NCBI RefSeq assembly: GCF_040115645.1
Contig: NC_089564.1
Coordinates: 2,604,001 to 2,668,000 of the forward strand
Length of the DNA: 64,000 nt
From: Euwallacea fornicatus
Taxonomy: Eukaryota > Arthropoda > Insecta > Coleoptera > Curculionidae
Direction: 5' to 3'
This document shows positions 45,559 through 58,200 of this stretch, one piece after another. The translations under genes and the position numbers were made by a program. The first letter of the stretch is position 1. Every line of letters begins with the position of its first letter. The notes under the pieces were generated by a model. That model saw only the letters and a list, made by a program, of their open reading frames with translations, ran no database searches and was not told where the DNA came from.

Positions 45559-46511
45559 ATTTTAGGTGAGGAATTTGTTAGATGTAATTATGTTTAGGTA
45601 TTTTGGGTAAAATGTATAAATGTGTGTGTTCAAGAGTCAATTTATCCAGACACGCAATGTTCTTATTAAGATTGGTCCTATATTTATTAGTACGTTTGCA
45701 TTTTAATTAATTATTTTACAATCCCAGGTAGATTCTATTACGATATAGCAGATTATTTTTAACCTAGATGTTATAATCTCAGAACTTACAATATTTCTGT
45801 AAACTAGTGGAAAGGAGAAATTTTGACGTAGGTATGCAATAGTAAGTACATATCCTCTTCCTAAACATAATAAATCGATTTCATAAAATTATATAATCAA
45901 AATGCTATATGAAATACAACCACATTCATATTGCAGCTGTAGATACTCGACAAATATTAAATATCCGAGTATAAATAAATAAACTCATAATTGCCTAAGA
46001 AACGTTAAACTGTATGCACGCAATCTTCATATGTAATTTATTTGCAAGATGACCTTTGATAATCAGATACGCTACCCAGATGGCATTTTTTTGGGGAATT
46101 AGGGTTAATGTTAATTAAAAATGTAAACAAATCATTCAATTATGCGGTTGAATCACATAATTTTAACAATAATAATTTAACGTTACGGGTCTTGGAAAAT
46201 TCATTTAATATAAAGTTAAGAATTCTTCATATAACATACGGATGGACATAGGCGAAATTTGATGATGGTCGACGTGATGATTTCGCGAGGTTTTGATTTC
46301 AAGAACGGGACATTTTGTTTTTAGACGTTTTGTGATGAATATTGCAGCAAAAATTTACAATAACAAAGGCCTGCCCTACCTATGGGGACGGGCCTAAATA
46401 AAAGAAGTTCCGTAGGGATTATGGAAATGGTAAGAGACACACCCTGACTCCAATTAGAAAAGAGGTGCGCATTTTTGTGCTCGCTTAGAAAATGTTCTAA
46501 AATCGGAAATA
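45559..46511. other. Intergenic, with candidate polyA signals
   Basis: AATAAA words near 45868 and 45972 could end the His-rich gene's transcript. A solo caccctg at about 46441-46447 looks like an old element end. Nothing else recognised. Confidence 0.4.
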
Positions 46512-46513
46512 TA

Positions 46514-47907
46514 CAGGGTGTCTGTAAAAGGTCTTTACAACGCTCTACCACAGATTCTTCAGATCAAAACAAGACGATTTAGCCATATTTAGTCGTCCAA
46601 AAGTTGATATTAACAGCGCTAGAGGGCGTCAAAGTTGAAAATTAAAAATCAATTTTTTAACATATTTTCCATACTGTACAACATAAAAACGTGAAAGTTG
46701 GTGTAGGGGAGTTTTTCAAGACGCCGAATTCATATCTGCTAATAAATTGCACTTACCTGGTAGAGGGCGCCACTTACGGCCCACCGCATGTATTAAATTG
46801 ATTGAAACTTTTTTGCCTCCTGGTATAAATGATTTTCGAATACAGTAGTGTATTTGGTCATCGTTTATAAATAAAAAAGGTATACCTTGTTGATGTTGCT
46901 ACGAGGAGCCGTTTACGAGATAAATGCATTTTAGTAATTCAGGTGTAAGATTTTAGATTAAACAACTTATTTACTACAAAAAGGTACTCTTGATAAGATC
47001 TTTAATAATTCGCAGTAGTTTTACAAGAAAACTTAATTACCAAATCATGAATACAAAGAAATAAGAATATCACAAAAACTGTTCAAAGAGTCCACCATTT
47101 GCACGTATACAAAGGTTTATTTAATTTTCAAATTAATTAAAATTATTGACAATACTTTTATTTAGATGTAAAAATGGACACAACTAATAAAAATTGTTCG
47201 TGTAAAAGCAAGTCGTTTACACTAAATACCTGACAAATACATTTCTGAAAGTCGTATTTTTATCTAAAGAATATTTGCTAAACTTTTTTGTGCTAATTTT
47301 ATAAACCTTTGTATACGTGCAAATGGTGGACTCTGAACAGTTTTTGTGATATTCTTATTTCTTTGTATTCATGATTTGGTAATTAAGTTTTCTTCTAAAA
47401 CTACTGCGAATTATTAAAGGTCTTATCAAGAGTACCTTTTTGTAGTAAATAAGTTGTTTAATCTAAAATCTTACACCTGAATTACTAAAATGCATTTATC
47501 TCGTAAACGGCTCCTCGTAGCAACATCAACAAGGTATACCTTTTTTATTTATAAACGATGACCAAATACACTACTGTATTCGAAAATCATTTATACCAGG
47601 AGGCAAAAAAGTTTCAATCAATTTAATACATGCGGTGGGCCGTAAGTGGCGCCCTCTACCAGGTAAGTGCAATTTATTAGCAGATATGAATTCGGCGTCT
47701 TGAAAAACTCCCCTACACCAACTTTCACGTTTTTATGTTGTACAGTATGGAAAATATGTTAAAAAATTGATTTTTAATTTTCAACTTTGACGCCCTCTAG
47801 CGCTGTTATTATCAACTTTTGGACTAGACTAAATATGGCTAAATCGTCTTGTTTTGATCTGAAGAATCTGTGGTAGAGCGTTGTAAAGACCTTTTACAGA
47901 CACCCTG
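46514..47907. mobile_element. Foldback MITE with near-perfect 606-bp arms, CAGGGTG ends
   Basis: The left arm 46514-47119 and right arm 47302-47907 are inverted copies that look about 98 percent identical by eye, separated by a 182-bp unique loop. Termini are cagggtgtctg and its complement, flanked by TA (46512-46513 and 47908-47909). There is no coding capacity. Arms this similar imply either recent origin or ongoing correction between arms. A word resembling the inner repeat of its relatives (agagggcgtcaaagttg) starts about 108 bp inside. The RNA would form a very long hairpin. Confidence 0.93.
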
Positions 47908-47909
47908 TA

Positions 47910-49990
47910 TATAGAAGTTGTCGAAATATGAGCAAGTCCTGTACAACGTCCAACTAACAAAAAACAATATCGCGTCGCTTTTGCTTAATAATGTAAAATG
48001 CTGAATATCGATAACGAAAACGATGAAAGAAATAATGAAAGGCAATGAGAACGAGGAACAAAGCAAAAAGAAAATTACAAAAATGGTAAGAAAATGGAAC
48101 GGTCTCTCTCCACCCCTGTTCCCAAATAATGCTTTGGAGGTTGATGATGGAATCGTCGGGGTGAAAAGAGGGAAGGAGTTTAGTCGGTTGGTGATCCTGG
48201 ATGGATATACCGACGATGTGTGTCAGTTTCTTTGACTCTCCATTAAAACAAAAATTAAAACATTTTTCATTATGAAAATTTATGCGTCTATATCTTTGAG
48301 AATACTTTTATGCTTTAACAAGACTCTTTAAATTACACAAAAGACTGAGAATATCAGTTAAAATCGGCAACATCAAAATTTAAAACCAACATTATCGTTA
48401 CGTTTATCCGGATATCAAGAGCCTACTTAAATCATTGCTCCACGAATGGGGTTGGTCCCGAAGCATGGTGAACAAGTGCGTACCTGTCCACGTTATGCTT
48501 AATATTCTATAACATTTGAAAGTGGAAGGCTAATAACAGCATCCCTTGTTTTAAAATGTGATTATTAGGAATCATGCATTACAATTTAAAACGGCTTATT
48601 AAAATTGTGTGACTAATAGATTTTCGTGTAATATATAGGTTCATTTCATTAGTCTATCATATTCACGTCAACATATACATATATAATGACATCGATCTGT
48701 GATATTCGGCTGATATATTCAGTTGATCGTGTCACCTCTGAAGAGAAGTGACGAAAATGTAACGTATTTTTCACGTCATGTTGCTACCTGGACCATATAA
48801 TCGATATACATTTTCTTTGCGAAGTCAAATCCCAGAGTCGATATTTGAATTTAAATGTCTGAAAATGCGTATTTCGTCTTTTAATGCAGATTCATCATTA
48901 AATCAAAGTCACTGATTTTCGTAATAAAGAAAATTTAGATTAATAGATTATTTCACGAATCTCCATGAATTATTAGTTTTAACATTGTTAAAGCTCTTTT
49001 TATGTAAGTATGATTCATTGAATTATTCCTAATTTTCTCGAAAAAATATTCTTAATTCTGGAGGGCTTTTCCAATGCCGAGGCACGTCCACTAAATATAA
49101 TTGCAGATCTAAAACTGGTAGGAATTCTAAGTTGGAAACTCACTTTAACTAATCTTGACATTTGCAGGTAAGTTAATTCCATGAAAACACAAAGTCCATA
49201 ATTCCTTAATTTGTTCAAAAAGAACTTTCGTTGTTTCTAAAAAGCTCGACTTTAACTAATATCTAAATAGCCAAAACCTTACGACGCAACGTACCTTTTT
49301 TAGAAATTGTGAAAGTGCCTTTCACAAACATTGTACTGTGTTACGTAACATTGTTATGGTCAGGGGGCTTTACCCATTTTACATATTCGGAAAATCTTGC
49401 CGAACTGAAGTATTCAGCATCTAAATTCGAGTTTTAATCATTTCAAAGATGAACGCCACCATTATGTCTAAAAATATGTTTTCCTTACGTTTGTCCTTAT
49501 TATTTATTCAAAGCACTCACTCTGGAGAAATAATCATACAGATATATTATGTACCTCAAACATATTTATTAGCTACTAAGACGTTGCATCCAAATTTGGG
49601 TACTGCTTTGAAGCCATAATCTTGAAGATTACTTAATAAGTAGACGAGTAGGATTCTGGCCTGACTGAATTGTGCTACCTCAACGAAATTCGGATTCATT
49701 GGGAATCTTTTCTGTAAGGGAAAAACAGCATTTAAATAAAGCTAATAGTAAAAGAACCAGTGCACGAACAAACATTTTTTTCGACTCTATATTGTGAAGC
49801 ATGAAAATTTTTATGATATTTAATTAACAAGTGATGAGAAATTAATAATCTAAAGCGGTTAGAAAAAAATTAATTAAAAAAAAACGTGAAAAATTCTTAA
49901 CGAAATAACAAAATAAATTTCTCCTTTCTTCTTAAGGTACACAAAGAAAAAATAAATATATTTTTTTTAATATTATATTATCCCTTCTCT
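47910..49990. other. Intergenic, nothing recognised
   Basis: No supported gene. The 70-codon frame at 48023-48235 is charged and has no recognisable domain. Confidence 0.4.
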
Positions 49991-50009
49991 TGCTTATATT
50001 ACGACTTAC

Positions 50010-50620
50010 AGCCTTCTAGGCTAACCGCCAATCAAATTGGAGACGTTTTCATGTAGAAGTTTATTCCATTTGTCCACTAATCCCCTATTAATATAGATAT
50101 GAAAATTCTCTGGGAGATCTACTCGCCTTCGTAGACGTCTTCCGAGTTTCCTCCATAGATGCTCTAGGATTGAGATCGACACTGCGAGTCGGCCATTATA
50201 GGGTGCATATATCAACATCCTGCAAATAAACGTTCACCACATTTGTCACGTGTGAAAGCGCGTTGTCGTCAATTAAAATAAAATTGTTACCAATAAAAGG
50301 GGCAAAAGGCATTATGTAATTCTTCAGGATATCTTGAATGTATCTATGTGCTGTCAGATTTCTTCTATGACAAACACGGAGATCAGCCTTTGCAGTCAAA
50401 GAAATTCCGCTCTAAACCATGACTGAACCACTTCCACGTTCGACAACATTGCATTGAGCAAATCGCTCAACCAAAAAGGGCAAAACGCCTTCTCCATACC
50501 TGAACCCGCAATTAAAAAAAATCTAGATTCATCTGTGATTGAGCATACCTCGAGACCAGTCGTTTACACTTTCACTAATGCGCTGGTTTTTTGGTGTTGA
50601 ATGTACATAGGGTATTATCC
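50010..50620 (-). pseudogene. Tc1-like DD34E transposase relic
   Basis: Minus-strand pieces: TDESRF (about 50520), then a GSG/FWLSD stretch, TAKADLRVCHRRNLTAHRYI and NNFILIDDNALSHV (50196-50399), then in another frame ISILEHLWRKLGRRLRRRV and LLHENVSNLI (50021-50218). It corresponds to the catalytic half of a Tc1-like transposase, with the second Asp and the Glu (ILEHLW, normally PIEHLW) preserved. Frameshifts split it and the DNA-binding half is not recognisable. It is a different lineage from the 3848-5274 copy. No terminal repeats found. Confidence 0.82.
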
Positions 50621-50819
50621 CAGATATGAATAATTCCTTTAATCGAAAACGAAGGTGAAATAGATGCAAAACTCTTTGTTGGGCAAAAATTACTACTACA
50701 TCTCATTCAGTTCCCATAGATGTACGAAGATAGTCTCAAGAGTGCCAGATTTAGCATACAGATGGCGCTTTTTTTGTTAAAAATTTACCTATATTACAAA
50801 AACTTAACGTTAAATAACT

Positions 50820-51835
50820 ATGACTAAAGTTTGAGGATGCTACAGTGCTTTGCGTTCATTTTTCAGCCGTTTTTAGTGAACACTTCTGGAGACTTTGTGA
50901 ACATGAAAAAAATCGGTCATCGATACATGAATCAATATTTTCATTTAAAAAGTCTTAGCCCGTCCAACATCAAAGTGGAGTTAGATTTTAGTCTGGAGGA
51001 ATCTAGTCCTTCGTTAACAACTGTAGCACATTGGGTGGTGGAGTTCAAACACACTCGTACGAGTTAACAAGACGAACTCCGCAGTGGTCGACTCGATGAT
51101 GCTCCAAATCTGACCACTCCAGATATTACGGTGAAAACCAACAAAACCGTATTGGAAGACCATCGGCTAAAATTTAGCGAGTTGGCAAGCATGATGCTCA
51201 TCAGGAAAAATAGTGGACATCGCATTTTGACCGAACAATCGGGTATGAAAAAGCTGTGCGCAAGATGAACAAAAACAGCATGTCTCAAGGGCAGTTTGGG
51301 CAAAGACTCGCAGCAATAAAGCCGAATTTTGCATCGGTTCATAACCATGAATGAAACAGGAGTTTATTATTTCACACCTGAGACGAAAGAGCAATCAAAA
51401 CAATGGACTCGAAAGATAGAATCGCCTCCAAAGAAGGAGAAAACTGTTTCATCTGCAGGAAAGATTTCGGAATGCACATGGAAACGCTGTTATCTCCCTA
51501 AAGCAAAAACAATAAACTGAGAATATTATTAAAATTCACTGAAACGTTTGAGCAAAGAAATTAGAAAGAAGAGACGGCATTTGGCGAAAAAGAACGTCTT
51601 ATTTTATCATCACAACGCCCCGGTTCATCTTCAATCATCGTGACGACCGAAATCAACCAACTCGTCTTTGATCTTTTCACCCACCCTATTCACCGGATTT
51701 AGCCCCCTCGGATTATTTTCTATTTCCAAACTTGACAAATGATGGTAAGAGATTTGCCAATAATGAGGAGGTGGAGTTCGAGGTTGATGTCTGTTTTGAA
51801 ACATTCGAAGCTCCTTACCGTAAACTAATAAACTG
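50820..51835 (+). pseudogene. Mariner-family DD34D transposase relic
   Basis: Plus-strand pieces in shifting frames. The N-terminal helix-turn-helix is at about 50930-51070 (SPSNIKVELD, VAHWVVEFKHTRTS). The first catalytic region is RFITMNETGVYYFTPETKEQ (about 51332-51385, with Asn in place of the usual Asp of VDETW). Then PPKKEKTV, CHHNAPVH-like sequence near 51612, and HPPYSPDLAPSDYFLFPN around 51680-51735 (third Asp). It fits the mariner lineage with YFTPETK, unlike the copy at 7.8 kb. Stops and shifts make it dead. No terminal repeats recognised. Confidence 0.82.
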
Positions 51836-51839
51836 AAAA

Positions 51840-53268
51840 AAATAAAAATAAATTGGTATAGAAACCGTAGAACATCTCTGGGAAGCTGTGTCAACTTCAA
51901 AGGAGACTATGTTGATAAATAAAGTAATATTTCCCATTTTCGTTTGAAGTGTCAGGTCGGGTACTTCTGGGACCATCCTCGCGTCTGCCTACATCTCAAT
52001 ATGGGTCCATCCAATCTACTCACCGCCAATATAGTGCAATGCATAAAACACTATTGAATTTTCTGAAATGGATTTTCCCCGCTTTTGATTAATTCTTACT
52101 AATTAACGTATCTGCCATATATTGAAATGTATTGCGGTCATAAAATAAGAAATGATTCATTACCTCAATCTGCTCCGGCGTTTTTAAATGGAAGATTAAA
52201 TTTAATAATTAAATTTAATCATTAGCCCTCTAACATTATATCCTTAGCACATTTCACAATCTCCTCACTGCGACATAACATTTAAATTTAAAGATTCTAG
52301 TAAAAAACGAAAGTTGTTATAGTCGCAATGTAGATCAAGATCAACCGTATAAATTATTACCTACCGTTAATTGGATTTTTAGAATACACATTTAAAAGGA
52401 AGTAAAAAAATGGAATACATTATCTGCCATTACGTTACGGTATGTAAATAATTGGCATGTAGGCACTGGTTGCGAAGATTAAATTTATGGGAAACAGCAA
52501 TGTTTAAATGTGAATCATTTTTACGCGTGTCGAGGTGTTGTGCAAAAGCTATTTGTTTAAACGCGTTTTTTGAGGTCATTGCAAATTAATATTCACTTTT
52601 GAGAAATGTCTCTGATTGATGGATCACGCAAACATTGTTAAAAAGCCAGATTGGTCATCCTCCCTCCAATTCCACCGGACGATTGTGAATGTTTATTTTC
52701 TATCGAACTGAAAATCAGATAGTTAACAAATACGTTCCAAAATGATTGACTTTTCATAAACTCACATCGCTCGATGAGGTCAAAATTTGATTGGATTTCG
52801 ATTTTTTCTTTTTCAGGACTTAGCTCCATCATCACTAGCAAATAATGAACTAGTATTTTAATACCTCCATTTAGAGCTCTAATAAGAACAGTTGAGTCGT
52901 CAATTGTGATTTATTTACCATCGCTACTAACCAACGTGAAATTCTCTAACTACAGGGTCAGAAAAATAAGGAGTAAGACGCAATTTTCGAATCGTCAAAG
53001 CCGACAAGTATACTGAGATGTCTCAACAAATATACTTTTAGAGATGTACAAAAAATAGATATATGATGTGACCACATTGAAAAAGGGGCCGGATCTAGTT
53101 TCAGGCAACTAATGTATTCAGTATTAGCTCGTCAATCGACTTTGCACTTACTAAAAATAATATTTTTACTTTTTTTTAGAAGCAATTTATTTGATAACAA
53201 AAGCACCAGACTGTTTATGCTGACTATAACAGATGACAATGGAGATGTTTCAAGGAGCGATAATATGT
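51840..53268. other. Intergenic, nothing recognised
   Basis: No coding signal. A tacagggtcag word at about 52953 may be another worn element end without partner. Confidence 0.4.
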
Positions 53269-53269
53269 A

Positions 53270-53459
53270 CAGGGTTATTCCCCATATTTTTCCTCGACCC
53301 TAAAACCTTAATTTTTGGAAATAGAGAAATATAATTAAGATAAATGTTTGAGTTTTTATTGTGAATTATCAGCATCCGCGATCAGATGAAACGAACGAGC
53401 ATAGTAAAGCTGTCAAGAAATGGCAAGTTGTGTTTTTTTTTTTTTAATAGAACATCCTG
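53270..53459 (+). mobile_element. 190-bp TA-flanked MITE, copy 1
   Basis: Starts cagggttattccccat after TA and ends gaacatcctg before TA. An inverted second copy lies at 54455-54639. Inner words in common include tttttcctcgaccct, attgtgaattatcag and atggcaagttgtgttttt. The two termini differ from each other beyond about six bases. Confidence 0.6.
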
Positions 53460-54454
53460 TATATTTATCCCTTTTTGGAATCTGCTCGCTTCCCTGACTT
53501 CAAACATATATGTCGGTGAATGATAATGTTTATGTCTATGTTTATGTTTAGTCTTTAGGGCCATTTGTTTATATAAAAAGGGATGAAGATACCACAATCG
53601 GGATAACTCTTCGATGGCAGACGTAGTCACGGGAAAACCACAAAAGGGGCAAGAGTGGTGCCGGTCAGGGAACAAGGGGAGCCCGTGAATTCGTCGATAT
53701 CTTATAATGAGTTATATTCTAGTGCTTAGTGTTTTGTGTTAGTTTAGTGTTTAAATAATAACCGATCAAAAGAATAATGGAAAAATTGGATAACCCGTGC
53801 GTTTCTCCGACATATACATATATACAGGGTTGTTCACGTTATACGGCGCGGAATATTGTGGCTAAAATACAAGGCTTTCAAAAGGTTTCACTTTTGGGCG
53901 ATATGGGGATATATTATGGCTACTTTTTATAATTATTTTCATATTATACAGGGTGTCCCAAAAGCCCTAAAAGTATCAAAGTTGTGTTTTTTTAAACGGA
54001 ACCCTCTGTATGTTATTGCATTTTTGGATTCTCCGATCAAAATAAGTGTCTGTTTTAATGAGTTTTACTATACCAAAAACTTAAGGTTTTTTAAATAATA
54101 TGAATTTAATCAAAATTTGACCTAATTTTCATGTTTTAAACACTTAAGGAGTATTTGAGTTATGCAAGGGTAATTTACAGTGTAGTGTTATAATAGATCA
54201 TATTTTATATCCCAATTATGATAAACTTGCCATTTTATACAGGATGTGCAAAAGTTAAAACTAATCAAATAAGAACTTTAAGTGACTATAACTTGATTAA
54301 TTTAAACACAATGCTATATTTTTTAACTTACCAGGGTATGTAATTTTTAATTACCTATTGAATGATATTAGGTTGTTTATAACTAAGTCTTTGCATTTTT
54401 ACAGAATACGCTAAATAATATATATAAAAAAAAGTTTTAAAAAGTATGAATATA
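53460..54454. other. Intergenic, several solo CAGGG element ends
   Basis: Worn ends of the same general type occur at 53826 (cagggttgttc), 53949 (cagggtgtccc), about 54009 (ccctctg then TA) and 54243 (caggatgtgc), each next to TA. They probably record nested insertions too decayed to delimit. The 53382-53675 reverse frame overlaps copy 1 of the MITE and is not a gene. Confidence 0.45.
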
Positions 54455-54639
54455 TAGAGTGTTCTATTTAAAAAAACACAACTTGCCATTTTTTGACAGC
54501 TTTACGATGCTAATTCGTTTCATCCGATCGCGGATTCTGATAATTCACAATAAAAACTAAAATATTAGTCTTAACTATATTTTTCTATTTTCAAAAATAA
54601 AGATTTTAGGGTCGAGGAAAAATATGGGGAATAACTCTG
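54455..54639 (-). mobile_element. 190-bp TA-flanked MITE, copy 2 (inverted)
   Basis: Inverted copy of 53270-53459, about 80 percent alike by eye, flanked by TA. Its ends have decayed to tagagtg and actctg. Confidence 0.6.
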
Positions 54640-54641
54640 TA

Positions 54642-56633
54642 CTCTGAAAAATAGTAAAAAAATGCTAATAGCTCCATGATCAGAAACGCGACATTTTCGA
54701 TATACGGCGCGGCAAAGTTTCACATTTTTCCCAACATTTTGAATTTTTCTCGTGTACAGGTATCTTGAATAAAATTTTTGAAAATGCAAATTGTCTAAAA
54801 TCAGCACAAAATTTTGAAAATAGCTAAAACTCAGCCCTGATATATCAGATTACAAACCGGGACTTGTTGATGGCACTTTTTTAATTTGGATCGATAGATA
54901 TTTTTGAAAATTCTATGAATACGGCAAAAGATACGAACATATTGCAATCGACCATAAAGCCAATGAATTGAAAAAGGAGGTCAAATCTCGACTCAAAAAT
55001 CATACACAATGTTTCAAAAAAAAGACACAAGGAATAAAATTGTACGTGACCAAAAAAAGCATAACACTCCGTATATGTCTATCAATGATTTTGATATTTC
55101 GTTGAGGAGGATATTAAATAAACGCATATGTGAAAAAAACGGAATCTATGAAGAAAATATGAAACTGCCAACCCATATGTCGCCAATGATGCGTTTTTGA
55201 CCGTGAGTCCTTCAGCATTTTTTTACCATTTTGCAGAACACTATTGCCCCCTGAAATATCTCCACCATGATATGTTACACTCTGTATTGCATCCAAAGAG
55301 TTAGTTCCTTCGATTCATACTCACATGTTATGAAAGTCAAATCACAAGTTGGCTCAAATCAATCATTAAGATCTCGCTAATCTTAGTCATCGGCATTTCT
55401 TACACACAATACTAAAGTAATAATAATATATTTGAACGCATTACTTCAAGGTCCCTAAATATACTGTTTGCATGTGTTGAGAATCCTGTTGCACTCATAA
55501 AAGGATTCTTAGTAATACCTATGTAGGAGTAACACATGGTGATTACATTTAATTTTTTTTTTTTTTTGATAGCCAAGGTTCAAAATGTAAGCGTAAATTA
55601 CATGACACCAACACATTGCTTATGTTCGTATACTTCCTCCTTTTATTAACAACAATAGGTTAAGCGAAAGTGAAGAACTTTATTCTTCTCATTTTTATGA
55701 TATAATCGAGAGCCCTTGAGAATGATTAATACATTACTAAGACTCTTGTAGACAAATCTCCTCTCTATTACTTCCTATCTTTTTCATAATCTCAAAAAAC
55801 TGAAAGAGTGGCAATTCCAATATCGATATTTTATTGTTGATTATTTCATGGTTTCATAGGTTGTTAATTATTTTCAAGGCTGTAGGCTGATGTTTCTATC
55901 TAATCTGCTGAAACAAAAATAAACATAGTAAAGTTAATTATGAAAGTACGACTTAATAAAGTTAAAAGACATACAGCCATCCATAAATTTCAAAATAGGA
56001 TTCCGCAAATAGACGAAGAAACTGATAATCAAATATATTCTGCATGCATGCTACTAATACGGGAAAGACCGCAATATGTAATGTTTGAAACCTGTAGTTC
56101 TGTAATAAAAATGTAGTAAAAATAAACCTAAAAATGAAAATATTGTCCCGGAAAGTCATTCTAGATTCCCAAAAGGGAATAATTTCCTTCAAATCCATAT
56201 AATTCACGAAAAACCTCACAATGAAAAAATTGAGTAAACCTCCAATAATTTTCTGTCAATTATAACTTATAACAATTCGTAAAAATTCGGACTCGTATCA
56301 GTCTCTAAAGATCCCAAAAAACATCTCATAAGCGCCAATAAAAAAATAAAAAAATATTCTTTCGCTGAACCATGGAGAAATCTTTGGACACCGACATATT
56401 TTTCGTATCCGTTAGAAAAATATTAAAAAAAAAACGATTTATAGATATAGGATCACTTGTGAGGTAAGAAAAATGTTTTCAATATTTGTTCAGAAGGTCA
56501 AAATAATAAAAATAACTTGAAATTCGTTATAATTCAATTCGCGAAAATATTATTTATAAACCAGTATCATGTGGGTATCTTCACTGTGCCCTAAAATATT
56601 TGAACATGATGATGAAACATTTGAAATTTTTTA
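54642..56633. other. Intergenic, nothing recognised
   Basis: No supported gene or complete element. A T-run lies at 55554-55567. An acactctgtattg word near 55278 may be an element-end remnant. Confidence 0.4.
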
Positions 56634-56635
56634 TA

Positions 56636-57244
56636 CAGGGTGAGTCGGGAGGATCGTGCCAAACTTCAGGAGCATGTTGTACATGAAAAATAAGTGTAAA
56701 AACACTTAAATGTTGTTATCCGATTTTCGTTTGTTTACAAGTTATAGCATAAATAAAATTAAAACATAAAGGTTAAGCAACATTTAGACGAAACGTTCCT
56801 GGACGTTGGATTGGTCGTGATGGCCCTATTAGTTGGCCTCCAAGGACTCCAGACCTCACACCACTAGACTATTGTTTGTGGGGTTGGTTTCAAACTGAAG
56901 TGGACACTCAAGATGCACTGCAGCTGCAGCATTAGAAATGCTGCAGCTGCTATTAAAGAAAGACATGAGACAATCAGGAGCGCAACGAATGCTCTTCATA
57001 GATGAAGCCGAAAATGTTTAGAAGTTAATGACAATATTTTTGAACATTTACTATGATATCCAAACGTTCATTTATGGAATTTCTTATGAAATTTATAATT
57101 TTTTTAAATTTTATGTTTTAATTTTATTTATGCTATAACTTGTAAACAAACGAAAATCGGATAACAACATTTGAGTTTTTTTACATTTATTTTTCATGTA
57201 CAACACGCTCCTGAAGTTTGGCACGATCCTCCCGACTCACCCTG
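56636..57244 (+). mobile_element. CAGGGTG-ended Tc1/IS630-type deletion derivative
   Basis: 609 bp. Ends are cagggtgagtcgggagg and its complement, with arms of about 150 bp almost identical. TA flanks at 56634-56635 and 57245-57246. The middle retains the C-terminal catalytic end of a transposase. This links the CAGGGTG terminus to a coding lineage independently of the copy at 39.9-42.0 kb. Confidence 0.92.
56784..56935 (+). pseudogene. DDE_3-like transposase C-terminal fragment
   Basis: Reads NVPGRWIGRDGPISWPPRT then PDLTPLDYCLWGWFQTEVD, ending at TAG 56933-56935. The PGRWIGR, WPPRTPDLTPLD and CLWG words match the catalytic end of insect IS630/Tc1-like transposases (family memory); the last acidic residue of the triad is here the Asp of PLDYCLW. 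Both flanks are the element's inverted repeats, so it is a leftover of an internal deletion. Confidence 0.82.
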
Positions 57245-57249
57245 TATAA

Positions 57250-57589
57250 ATGGATATGTATGAAATTGATTCAATCACAAAATTGAATACACCAATGCAA
57301 CAGTTTACTTACAAGGTATTTGTAAGATAACAGGTCCTACTGTTTACTTACTTATCCCTTGAGTTACGGTTTTTCCCAGTTACTACCCTTTATGTCAGTT
57401 CCTATAAACTTCGTCTTAAAGAAAAAACTCGTTTTGAATTAAAGCCAAATCAATTTTTCTAAACTAGTTATATTTTCTAAATATTTCTTTTTATGAATGA
57501 GAACTTGGGATGATTTATCATTATTTATATAGCATTGATTTACATATGCTGCGTAGTTATTATTTATATATTTTTTAAGCTTTTCGAAA
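57250..57589. other. Intergenic, nothing recognised
   Basis: No coding signal or element ends. Confidence 0.4.
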
Positions 57590-58200
57590 TTACTCGATAT
57601 CGTAGCAAATCTGCCATATTACAGAAAATTTTGAAAATTATTGTTGAACGACACTGTTCACGATATTAAAAGTTCTTCCAATGCCATAGGGAAAAATTTA
57701 TTCCAAGACGCCTTTGGGTTTTGCAGTAATTTATTGACAATTTTTAAACATATATACAGAAGATTTTTCACGTTTTTGTAATAGGAGGAATAGAAAATTT
57801 CAATTTGACAAACATAATCAATTTTTCATAATCTTTTCAGTGCAGCTTGACAAAGTATAAATTCTACAAAAAATTTCCATCAGTGCCGCTAATTTTTAGC
57901 CAAAATTTAACCACATTCTGAAAATTACAATTGTTTTTTGATAATATAAGAAATATAAGAAACTTTTTGTTAGTCCTTTTCAATGCAGGCGTACCAAGTT
58001 CCAACACCAAAAATGTTTCATTTACTTTTTCAAAATTGAATTTTGTTAATATTTTATTTAATCCTTGAAAAATAGTCTTAAGCATATTTCCAGCAAATGT
58101 CTGATTTTTGTAATAGGTGGGAGATAAAATATGAATTCAATCGATTTTCGATTTTAAAATTAATCAGTGGCGTAGCAAACTGTGAAATTTTACTAATTTT
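57590..58200. repeat. Degenerate repeat of about 280-330 bp period
   Basis: Related words recur in the same orientation: cgtagcaaatctg (57601), gtgccgctaattt (57884) and gcgtagcaaactg (58170), each followed by a gaaaatta/ggaaatta stretch; and tttttgtaatagg-gg at 57772 and 58104. Suggests two to three worn copies of a tandem or satellite-like unit. By-eye alignment only. Confidence 0.4.

Noticed and set aside
45226..45565. Overlapping frames on both strands within the His-rich gene
   Set aside because: Shadows of the spliced gene 45010-45558, which alone has a signal peptide and splice signals.
48023..48235. 70-codon charged frame
   Set aside because: No homology recognised, no splice or promoter context; kept only as intergenic.
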